This document shows positions 55,701-64,000 of a stretch of 64,000 bases of DNA, one piece after another. The first letter of the stretch is position 1. Every line of letters begins with the position of its first letter. Source of the DNA: Asparagopsis taxiformis (lineage: Eukaryota; Rhodophyta; Florideophyceae; Bonnemaisoniales; Bonnemaisoniaceae); the NCBI GenBank assembly GCA_030407315.1, contig JALQPE010002733.1, forward strand, positions 1-64,000. The letters run 5' to 3'. The translations under genes and the position numbers were made by a program. Under the pieces are notes generated by a model. It ran no database searches. It saw only the letters and a list, made by a program, of their open reading frames with translations, and had not been told where the DNA came from.

Positions 55701-56864
55701 GAGGGAGAGACCACGACTGGTGAGGGTGGAAACTGAGATAAGGGAGAACACGAATGAGGGTACGTGCAGCACGTTGCGGAGTATGCACGTTGAAGTGACA
55801 CCTTTTACTATTATAGGTAGGTGGATATCTCCTCGACCGATGGCTATGGAGGAGGACTTGTCGCCCATGGTAACGTTGAAAGGGATCTCTGACGTATACG
55901 TTTTGAACATGGATCGGTCGAAGGTGATATGTGAGGTGGCCGCAGAGTCAATATGCCAGACTGTTGCCTTGCGTTCGTGAGAACTGTTGCACGCCTCGAT
56001 AGCACTGCTGAGTAAACATACGTAGTCGACTTCTTCTTCGGATGGTTCCATTGCTACTGCAGCGGTTTGCATTGGAACGCTGGTTGCTGGAGATGTGGAT
56101 CCTCGAGGCTTGTTACTCCGAGAATGATTGGGACGACCATGCTTTTCCCAGCAATAGGGTTCGGTATGGTTGGTTCTGTGGCAGTGAGAGCAGTATTTTC
56201 GATTGGCACGACGTGGTTGTTTCCCAGATAAGTTGACTAATGCTGATGCTTGTTGAGATGTGTGTGAAGAGTTTCGTAGCATGCTAGTTCTTCTTTCTTC
56301 CTGCAGTAAGCGGCTGCGCACCTTGTCAAAGGTGAACGAAGGGTCGTCATCTCCAATTGCATCGAGTGCCGTGATCAACGTTCGGAAGGATGATGGGAGG
56401 CCGTTGAGTACAGCCATGGCCATTTCCTTTTCGTCAATCTTGACGTCCATTGACTCGAGGTGGGAAGCCATTTGACGTACACGATTGATGTATACAAGCA
56501 TTTGCTCCCCCTGCTTCATTGTTGCAGTGTAGAAGTCACGACGAGCAGCGAGCTTGTTCAGAAGAGTGTGACGTTGATGGACGTTGCAGATCTCTTGCCA
56601 CATTTCTAGGGCGGTAGTAGTGTGGCGAACGTTCTTCAGCATTTCGTCTGACAGACTGATGCCGATTGCCATTCGAGCAGTCTTGTCTTTACGAGTCCAT
56701 TTAGACAATGCCTCTGGATCCTCTGGAGGAGGGCGGCATAGAATGGGATCGATCATGTCGTCCACCTCGCGGTGGCCGAGGATGAGCTCCATCTTTTGCT
56801 TCCATGAGTGGAAGTTGGAGTAATCCAGCTTTTCAATGCGAATGCCGGATGAATTGCTCTCCAT
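52765..56864 (-). pseudogene. copia B2 gag-pol with one frameshift
   Basis: ATG at 56864. Gag, CCHC knuckle, protease DSAATSH and the integrase zinc domain are as in B1. Near 55322-55325 a C-run has four C where B1 has five, shifting the frame after ETSSKG in the integrase core. The rest (integrase C-terminus, reverse transcriptase with ALYGLKQAPRQW and YVDDLLMAS, RNase H) is open to the stop inside the LTR at 52765. The Tyr codon that is nonsense in B1 is intact here. Confidence 0.93.
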
Positions 56865-57047
56865 GGCTCTGTATTATGTTTTATCTGTTCGACCCTTCCC
56901 AAGTGGACAACCGATAGTCGTCTAGGACCAAGCTGGGATCTATAGGATAAAGACTTTTAGCTAAGAGCTAGATGAGTGGAGAACAAGAAACAAGGTTTAT
57001 CAAAGAGAAATCAGCTAGATTTCTAGTGTGTCTAGAGAAGGGGAGTA

Positions 57048-57466
57048 CTACTTATCGGAGGACGAGGAAGCCTTAGAGGCTTTAGCGGCTTTGAGGGTCT
57101 TCTCGATGCCACGGTGGCGACTACCGCGGAGGTGGTTGTCGAACTCGCTCTGGGTGCGAACGATGACACCGCAGGGCTTGCAGACCTTGAGACCACCTTC
57201 CTTGAGGCGTTCGATAGTCTTCTTGTGTCTAGAGCCGCTAAAGTGTGCGACTCTAGACTCGGCGGAGTTGAGGAAGACGTTGCAGTGGTGACACCTCGAG
57301 CGGTTTGCCTTCTTGTGAGCGGCGTACTTCTTCTTGTTATCCCTCCTTTCGGCGATGCTATAGGCTTTGCGGAAGACCCGGTCTTGAAGAGACTCCCCCT
57401 CGCGACGGAGCCTGGGAGGCTGCTCGTCGGAGCGCGGTTCCACGCGGTCTTCGTCACTGCTAGACA
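57048..57466 (-). CDS. copia B2 accessory ORF: two U1/matrin-type zinc fingers
   Basis: Identical in its protein to the B1 ORF as far as I compared (CHHCNVFLN...H and CKPCGVIV...H). Intact, preceded by the intron at 57467-57563 that forms its ATG. Confidence 0.85.
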
Positions 57467-57563
57467 CTGCAGATTGAAAGTAGAGAGCGTGTTAGAAGTT
57501 ATACCGATCAATACTAAGGTCTAAACCTTGAAATAGACCGAAAGGTGAAAGGTATAAACTTAC
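57467..57563 (-). other. predicted GT-AG intron, copia B2 leader
   Basis: Same donor (GTAAGTTTATACC), TTCTAAC branch-like motif and CTGCAG acceptor as B1, 97 bp. Confidence 0.75.
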
Positions 57564-57744
57564 TTGTGGAAACCGTTGACAATGAAACCAAACGTTCGAT
57601 GAGTTTATTCGGTGATAGGTAGAGGCTATAACGCTATACCGATCAGGACAAGGTCACTGTCTTACAAGAGCAGGACCGAGTTGAGAAAGGTATAGACTAG
57701 CCAGTATAAAAGCAAAGGTCGATTCCAGTAATTGGGCCTTCAGT

Positions 57745-57822
57745 GGCCCGGTAGCCGAGTCGGTTGGACGGTCCACGGAGATGTATAGATCCTTGGTTCA
57801 AACCCCAGCAACGACGCTGGCC
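57745..57822 (+). promoter_or_regulatory. tRNA-like Pol III unit, antisense in copia B2 leader
   Basis: Same as B1: A box TAGCCGAGTCGG, B box GGTTCAAACCC, T5 run after the 3' end, plus strand. Confidence 0.66.
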
Positions 57823-58176
57823 AAACTTTTTCCTTCGCAGGAGAACCGAAGATGAAAGAATGATGTCACCGGATGACGATGACCCAGAGACGGATGGCAA
57901 GATGACAGAGCGTCAGTGTGACACAGTGTGGATGTCAGTGTCAGTGACAGGATGACACAGTGTCGGCGCGGAGCGGCGACAGAGGTGCGGCGCGGCGACA
58001 GAGGTGCGCGGCGGCGACAGAGGTGCGCGGGAAGGCGCAGAACGGAAGAAAAGCGCGCAAACGAAGAGACGAGAAAACGAGGCGAGAACGAGACGGAACG
58101 AGACGAAATAGGTAAGAGAACGCCGACGCAAACGACGCACTTACCGAAGCGCGAGAGATATTGAAACGACCTACGA

Positions 58177-58195
58177 GCGCGCTGGGCCCATAACC
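58177..58195 (-). other. copia B2 primer-binding site (initiator tRNA-Met half)
   Basis: Plus strand GCGCGCTGGGCCCATAACC, identical to B1, abutting the 5' LTR. Confidence 0.88.
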
Positions 58196-58811
58196 TGTTG
58201 AAACGAAATGGTCGCTTACCGAGCGTTTATTGAATCTGCGAGCTCACTACATTATTTGTATTCTCGCCGAGGTGCGCCGGCGGTGCTAAGGACAGCCTGT
58301 TAATAGCTGCTCCAGACAGTCTGTCACTGACAGTCTGTCCTGGTAAGCACCCGCTGCCAATCTGGTACACGTGGGCTTCTCTATCATATCGTCCACACGT
58401 GTACACTAATCATAACATTTTCCCTGTGCCATGATGGCAACCCATCCTGGCTTTTCTAATTACTAATTGAAAGTATGACAAACAAATTGAAACTTCAGAC
58501 GCTGTTATCTCCGTGAAGAAAGGTCGTAGAAGCTTCGGAGAAGTTGCTACCCGACTAATTCGGGCACGCTGAACATGATGAGATAGGTTTCGGAGCGCCT
58601 AGAGCACTCCTTCTAGGAGAAATCGAGGGTTAAAGTTTTCTCACGTAACTGAGCCCCTCAGGGCCTATTACAGTGAGTGCTTCAACCGTTTTTCAACGAG
58701 GAACACGATGAGCCATATTTCAAGGCTCCTAGAGGACTCCTTCATCGAGATTTTCACAGGATATTCTCGAGATTGAGTGCTTCTGTTGCTGCGACTCAAT
58801 TATTCGCAACA
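58196..58811 (-). repeat. copia B2 5' LTR
   Basis: 616 bp, apparently identical to the 3' LTR of the same element, followed by target copy AATCG. Confidence 0.92.
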
Positions 58812-58883
58812 AATCGCAGCACTCTATTGATAATGTACTACATGAAAAACCTTCTAGTCAACGTCACATTTACTGCACTAATT

Positions 58884-59489
58884 TCAACCATCCTCCATTA
58901 CGCCAAAACCGTTATCAGCAGTGGCTGCATGGCGCCGCTCCATGCCCCCATACTGTGGGGCATTGATTTCGACATTCAGGTTTGCACTCAGGTGTCCAGC
59001 ATATGGGTCAACGACGAAAAGTTCTGCGCCAATTAGTCCTTGCGCAATCACACAATCCATTACAGCACCGAGGTTTGACGTAATATGCGATTGAATCCAA
59101 TCCTCGGACACTAGAACAAGTGATGAGCAGCGGTTTACATCATCAACCACATGAACAATTCCAGACCCCTCTCCGCTTTGCCACACTTCAACAGCCTCTC
59201 TCGTCACAGTACGGCTTGCAAACACATGCCGTGACTGTGCACTAGTCCGCTGTTCGCTCTCGACAACGTCCGTTTCTTCCCTTGCTTGCGAGCCTTGGAG
59301 ACAAGACATGCAGTACACCACCATACCAACTAATTGCTGAAAAGCTACCCCCACATATTGACTGTACCGCCTTGTAAACTCCTTCTGCCGTGCACCTCCT
59401 TTCCCCTTCGGTTCATCCAAACACTCCACAGTAGTCACTAGCCAAGCATCCAGGCGCGCCAGCGTTAGTATGCTCGTCTCTATGTCCAT
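58884..59489 (-). CDS. unrecognised protein, about 200 residues
   Basis: Starts at an ATG overlapping the stop of the next gene (TAATG). It has a hydrophobic helix-like VGVAFQQLVGMVVYCMSCL near 50, then an acidic stretch and a possible globular end (AELFVVDPYAGHLSANLNVEI). It may be the frame-shifted C-terminal part of the 559-residue protein rather than a separate gene: the frame is open a little upstream (PEQV before the Met). No family recognised. Confidence 0.5.
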   Translation of the reverse strand: MDIETSILTLARLDAWLVTTVECLDEPKGKGGARQKEFTRRYSQYVGVAFQQLVGMVVYCMSCLQGSQAREETDVVESEQRTSAQSRHVFASRTVTREAVEVWQSGEGSGIVHVVDDVNRCSSLVLVSEDWIQSHITSNLGAVMDCVIAQGLIGAELFVVDPYAGHLSANLNVEINAPQYGGMERRHAATADNGFGVMEDG

Positions 59490-61168
59490 TACTTGTTCTG
59501 GTCGTATCGAATAACCCTGAAGATGTCCAGCACATTCACAGCTACTCGGTTGTTAAACCATGCATCACCATTCACTTCCATTTCGAAGCTGTCAGGAACC
59601 ATGCCTTTGCTGTATCGCAGCTCTGAGAACGGTGCCGTTCGCCACCTCCCCATATCCAAATCACCGTTGCTTTCCCGTTTCAAAAGCTTCTCAGACGCTT
59701 CGCGCTTTTGATCCTCTCGCTCGTCCATCTCAGCTCGCGTCGTCAGCATCGTGCATCTAGACATTAATTTCGTGTACCCCAGCGAACCGAACAATCTGTC
59801 CCTCGCATTACGCTTCCGTGCACTCATCACGTCGGACAGTTTCTGCGTCACCTTCACTTTCAATTCCTTGCTCCCCGCCACAGCCTCTTGACAGCACACA
59901 CGCTGCTCCTCATCGGAAAACACATCACACCACGGACTTTGACGCAGTACGTGTCGCACCAAGTCATTCAGCAGATCACTCTCGTCCCTGTACGAAGGTG
60001 TATACCACTGCAGATTCTTGATGATATAGCCCGGAGGGGTAGCAATATATCCTACACCGTTTTCGCTCCAAAGTGTCCCTTCTACCGGCTCTACCTCGAT
60101 GGTACGTCCAGTCCAACGTCTCTGCGTTTGTTCCGCTATAGGGTCCAGCTCCATAGTCTCGTTCTTGCACCACTTTGTCAGGTTTTCCTCAACCGCCCTA
60201 AGAACTCCAAGGTATTTCACAGGAATGGCTTTCTGTATTTTCGACTTACCGCCACCGTGATCACTGATTCTACCTGTTCTCGCAATTGCAGTAAGGCTGG
60301 CATTTTCCGCCTGCAGAGTCTTCACCTTAGCCTCCAACGCAACTATCTCCGTGGTGAGCGCCTTGTTTGCTATGTCCTGGCTAAACACTTTTTTTTCCAG
60401 CTCCGCGATCTTCTTCTTCTGCGCATTGATGCGACTCGCCATTAAATCGATGGATTCCGGCGGATGCAACCTCTCTGCCCTCACCGTCCCCCCATCTCGC
60501 ACGTAATCGGGATTATGATGTCCTCCATCGGCAATAGGCTGACGTCGCGGGGGCGTTACGCGCATATTTGGCACCAATGACAGTCTGTTGTGACGAGGCC
60601 CGCACTCCGGCTGCTCTCTCCCCTCAGTACCACCTGACCGCCGATGATAGTTGGCATCCTGTGAACGTTGCTCAGAAACAACATCCCTTGCCGCTATCCT
60701 CGGGTCCCTGACTGCATTACCTGCTGGGGCTGATGTACTCAGCATAGTTGGCGCAGTGGGAGTCACAGCCTCCAGTGTCTCGGGAACCCCCGGCTGGGAC
60801 TCCGTCTGCAGCACCTCCGCATCTGCCGACCCGGGAGGAACTACCTTTGCCATAGCACTCTGCCGCAATTCCAACATGTTTTGAGCCACTATCATGTCCT
60901 CATCATGATGTTCACTGTCCCTGCGAGCACGCTTGCCTCGGTCAAGCCCCATCTCTCTCCGCGCCGTTCCTCCTTCCTCACTTTCTCGCTGCGGATCCCC
61001 AGTTCTGCGCCGGTCCGTCTTGCGACTACCGGACCGCGGTTCAATGCTGCCGGTAGGCCCAGACCGCTTCTTCGCACGGGATTGTCGGGCACTCGATACA
61101 GCAGCTGCTGACCGGGTTTTCTGGAGGCCCGGAGGCTTTGGAGCTTTCTTCGCAATACGCGGCGGCAT
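59489..61168 (-). CDS. coiled-coil protein of unknown function, 559 residues
   Basis: Starts MPPRIAKKAPKPPGLQ. The first 215 residues are basic, low complexity and probably disordered (KKRSGPTGSIEPRSGSRKTDRRR). A leucine-heptad coiled coil follows near 240-285 (INAQKKKIAELEKKVF, IVALEAKVKTLQAENASL). The C-terminal 270 residues look globular (YLGVLRAVEENLTKWCKNE, GVGYIATPPGYIIKNLQWY). No enzymatic motif seen. The coil-then-globule layout recalls DNA- or RNA-binding packaging proteins of mobile elements, but that is a guess. It lies downstream of and parallel to the second methyltransferase-SET gene. Confidence 0.6.
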   Translation of the reverse strand: MPPRIAKKAPKPPGLQKTRSAAAVSSARQSRAKKRSGPTGSIEPRSGSRKTDRRRTGDPQRESEEGGTARREMGLDRGKRARRDSEHHDEDMIVAQNMLELRQSAMAKVVPPGSADAEVLQTESQPGVPETLEAVTPTAPTMLSTSAPAGNAVRDPRIAARDVVSEQRSQDANYHRRSGGTEGREQPECGPRHNRLSLVPNMRVTPPRRQPIADGGHHNPDYVRDGGTVRAERLHPPESIDLMASRINAQKKKIAELEKKVFSQDIANKALTTEIVALEAKVKTLQAENASLTAIARTGRISDHGGGKSKIQKAIPVKYLGVLRAVEENLTKWCKNETMELDPIAEQTQRRWTGRTIEVEPVEGTLWSENGVGYIATPPGYIIKNLQWYTPSYRDESDLLNDLVRHVLRQSPWCDVFSDEEQRVCCQEAVAGSKELKVKVTQKLSDVMSARKRNARDRLFGSLGYTKLMSRCTMLTTRAEMDEREDQKREASEKLLKRESNGDLDMGRWRTAPFSELRYSKGMVPDSFEMEVNGDAWFNNRVAVNVLDIFRVIRYDQNK

Positions 61169-61829
61169 AATGAAGCTTTCCCGGAAGCGATGGAACGATT
61201 GAGTTGCACGAGATACAAAAAAGATTGCTGTATAGTGTCGGTAACCACAACGGTCTGCGATGAACGTTCAGGTCAGGTCAAGTACCGGATAATACGCCAA
61301 CAGCCCAGATTGTATACGGTAGGCAGTCATCAACAGTATTTAATGAGGTACAATTACAGCTGTCGAGCTAGGCCGCGAGCACCCCTATGTCCGGAAGACG
61401 TCCTGATTTGAATTAAAATTTGGGCTATCCTCAAAAACATGCACATGTGAACATGTTTTTGAGATGGGGGTGTGCCGTACGGCACAATCGACCCGCTGAA
61501 ATGGATGTTTTTTGCAATATTTTTTTCTGCCCTGAATTGTAGAATTTCTGGGCCGGACAGCAATGCAACTGAGCTGGACATCCACCGGGCGTCCATTTCA
61601 ACTTGGTCTTGTATTTTGCATCTGCACGCACCAACAGCAACCAAGCAGTCAGGTTCACTGCTCGGACGAAGTGCATCTAGAGTGTGAACGATTGGTTTTT
61701 GACAGGCGAGTACTGCTCAATAGGTTTCACCCTGGAGTAATGGTGGCTGGACATGCTTCATTATATGATATACTTCAACTCTGGAACGTAGCTTTATTTG
61801 TAGTCGAAATGAAAACATCTTTCGTGACC
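61169..61829. other. intergenic
   Basis: Between the methyltransferase-SET and coiled-coil genes. A hairpin with arms CTCAAAAACATG/CATGTTTTTGAG lies at 61430-61463, close to a GTGCCGTACGGCAC palindrome near 61470. No gene recognised. Confidence 0.45.
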
Positions 61830-63998
61830 CTAATTCCATGCTCTAAACGCTGTCCCATAATGAACGTAGAGCTCCTGCCCCGGACGGATATCGCGGATTG
61901 CACGTACTACGATGATCTTCGGATTTTCTAGGTCCTTCGCCTTGAGCTTCTTCCCCGTCGAACCGCTGCTGTAGTTCTCGACAAACTCGACGTTGGCCAT
62001 CCGCCTGGTGTCTTCCGCCGGAGTGTCCTCACCTCGCAAATACCGCGGGTCGTTGATGAACTGCGCCGAACAGAACGGAGCCGGAACAATCCAAATTGGA
62101 TGCTCGATGTTTTCGTCGTCCTCCGCTGTTGCATACAGCTTGATGGCATACATCAAGAATGTTTCCTTCGTTATCGCCATGTGACCCTCTCCGTACGCGA
62201 ACCTCATCGACTCCTTGCTCATATCAGAGTACACAACAGTTCCGTAGTATGCACATACTTCGTCGCCAACATTAAAGGTCTGTTCAGCGAAGAGCCCTCT
62301 TCCTGCATTTGGATGCTTAATCAGCGATGGTCGAACGCTCAATTTTTTCGCAACACAATCGTGTGCCCGCATCACGCGAGGGTTTTCAGTTTGCAACCAG
62401 CGGCGCAGGGAAGGTGGCCAATAATGTACCGGTTTTTCCATGTGCTCGTGCGACGCAATCGACTCTGGGCACAGCTGCCAGAGGTACTGCCGAATATATT
62501 TCGGGAACCTCTGGTACAGGGGAAGGCCAGGTGGGGGTTCGATGATCCTGCGTTCCCTCTGCGTACGCATCGTGACAGAGGGGGACGCCAAGAACTTCTC
62601 AGCACTCTGTTTCGCTTCTGTCGTGACCCTCATGTCAGTGTTGTTTGAAAGAATTACACGTGACATGATTGCACACAGCTTTTGAAGCGATCGTGCCACA
62701 CACAATTTGTCCATGTCACTGCCGACGAAAACACGGTGCTCAGGCAAGCTCATAGCTGCTTTTCCCGTTGCGAAAGTGCCAGAGAATGGATCGACAACAA
62801 TATCACCAGGCTGTGAATGCTGGCTGATCAACTCCATCATGAGAGCGACGCTCTTCGGCTCTGCACGAACTCTGACCGTAGCACCGGTTGTGCTCCTTGT
62901 TCGCCACACCATCTCATTCGAATCGATGGCGGGCATATTGATGGTGACGTTGCACCACGCCGGGTACGTGCCGTCCATGTATCCGTGGTTCCTATAGGCC
63001 ACCATCTCGCTTCCGGTCTTGAACGGAACACCTCGCTTCCAGAAGTGGATAGCGACCTCTGCCATGTTCATGCGTTAATGCGTTGGTACCTCTTCCGCCC
63101 CGGCATTTGATAGAGGTGCCCAGGTAGTCGGACAAACAACAGAGGTACTTCGTCAACGAAGAAAACTGAATTCCGAACGATGTCCTCCTCCTCCTCGTCC
63201 TCCTCATCCGCACTTTCTTCGCCACTGTGCTGCGATGCTTCGGAGTCCGAATTCATGGACGTAACCTCTTCTTCATCGGACCCGTCATCACTGGCAGCAG
63301 CATCGGTTGGGCCTTCTGACTGCGGTCCTTTGTACGTTTCCAAGTAATGGAACCATTCGTAGAACTGCAAAACGGAGCAGAACACGATGCCGTGGCCACC
63401 GGGGCGCAACAGCTCGTCAAACACTTCGATGCTAGCCTGCATATCTTCTGCAGTTAGCCTGTCGTACGAAGAGTTGGAATCGTTCCTCTTACGACGAACA
63501 TTGTAGGGCGGATCAGTCAGAATGAGCTGAACGTTGCCCGTGATGGGCACGTGTTCTCGGCTCTCGTCGGCACTGACCAAATCTTCGAAAGGGACTTCGT
63601 ACACCCGGCAATACTGACTCATTTTCGAAAGAAAGTCCTTTGCGAGAGCCTGCCCTTCACTTTCCTGCTCTTCTGTCGCATGGGGTGACGGTGACTGGGG
63701 AGACGGCCCTTGGGCAGTAAGACTGGTCCTCCCAGGCCCAAGTTGAAGCCTGGTTGTGTGTCTTGTCGACGAAACAAATCTCTCCCTCCTGTGTTGCGAC
63801 GAGTGGGAGTGTCATCATCCGGCTTGGGGACCTTTTCTGCGTCCGCGGCTTGTGGTGCCGGGCGGAGGACAGCCATAACGTCTTCGTCGAGGGTGTCAAA
63901 GTACGCTGGCAGCTTGTCCGGATTTCCGCTTGACAAGTATATTTCCGGCGCCCCCCAGCGGTCGGACTCCGGCCAGGTGTACAGGTCCGGGTTGACAA
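61830..63998 (-). pseudogene. DNA methyltransferase-SET fusion, copy 2 (partial, frameshifted)
   Basis: N-terminus runs off the window. From the right: an ORF at 63619-63936, then motif IV LILTDPPYNVRRKR near 63500 in the 63068-63622 frame with an acidic insertion (DDGSDEEEV...EEDEEEEDIV). After a 1-nt shift at 63068-63071, 61830-63071 holds EPKSVALMMELISQHSQPGD and motif I VVDPFSGTFATG, then the SET domain: NAGRGLFAEQ, FINDPRY, MANVEFVE and ELYVHYG, ending at 61830. The two frame breaks overlap as ATGA, but copy 1 is one frame across both places, so they are more likely lesions or base errors than separate genes. DPPY-before-FSGT order again points to a beta-class amino-methyltransferase. 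Similarity to copy 1 is moderate, so these are old paralogues, not recent duplicates. Confidence 0.78.
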
Positions 63999-64000
63999 TA

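Larger units (their letters stand above)
52165..58811 (-). mobile_element. Ty1/copia retrotransposon B2, complete
   Basis: 6647 bp, one base shorter than B1, with 616-bp LTRs (52165-52780, 58196-58811) that look identical. Target duplication AATCG at 52160-52164 and 58812-58816. It sits 10 bp after the X2 stop codon. Same layout as B1; its lesion is a 1-nt loss in integrase. Confidence 0.95.

Noticed and set aside
52165..58811. B1 and B2 as an assembly duplication of one element
   Set aside because: They have different flanks, different 5-bp target duplications and different lesions.
61830..63936. Three ORFs with ATGA overlaps read as a translationally coupled operon
   Set aside because: Copy 1 of the same gene is one continuous frame over both junctions, and the protein alignment runs across the overlap without a gap. 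Frameshifts explain the pattern better.

Overview
The window is a repeat-rich stretch of a eukaryotic nuclear genome. Evidence: Ty1/copia retrotransposons primed by the anticodon half of initiator tRNA-Met, GT-AG introns with CTAAC branch-like motifs, C2H2 and SET domains, and mostly intron-poor genes. A red alga would fit, but I cannot show that from sequence alone.

Layout. Positions 1-5640 are non-coding satellite: foldback arrays built on one 39-bp palindrome, plus a 172-bp tandem repeat. Positions 5906-10311 hold three decayed host genes: an AA15-type lytic polysaccharide monooxygenase, a Sel1-repeat protein and a bacterial-type SSB. Positions 11140-21523 hold a DNA-transposase-like gene (X1) split by a complete copia element A (12462-18880, TSD GGATA); the two halves are in frame. 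Copia B1 (21927-28574, TSD GTTTT) sits inside the end of a terminal-inverted-repeat element E1 (21914-33760). E1 carries one large gene, ParB-like plus zinc module plus 2-oxoglutarate/Fe(II) dioxygenase, broken by a solo LTR (32222-32709, TSD ACTGG), a frameshift and a stop. From 33774 an abutting unit with the same ends leads to a large gene that fuses a DPPY-type DNA methyltransferase to a SET domain (34386-37883), then two unrecognised genes and minisatellites (41529-43340). A second transposase-like gene X2 (44003-52154) contains a 5'-truncated copia D with an intact gag-pol. B2, nearly identical to B1, follows (52165-58811, TSD AATCG). The right end (58884-64000) has two unrecognised ORFs and a second methyltransferase-SET gene running off the window.

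How it may fit together (inference): X1, E1 and the unit holding the first methyltransferase-SET gene share a terminal sequence starting CTAGATCAGTTTTTACTCGA and are separated by the same 13-bp spacer. This suggests a family of mobile elements whose cargo acts on DNA and chromatin marks: a DNA methyltransferase fused to a protein methyltransferase, and a ParB/dioxygenase protein. The copia elements also have three uncommon parts: a two-zinc-finger ORF ahead of gag whose ATG is created by splicing, a tRNA-like Pol III unit antisense in the leader, and GC-rich leader repeats.
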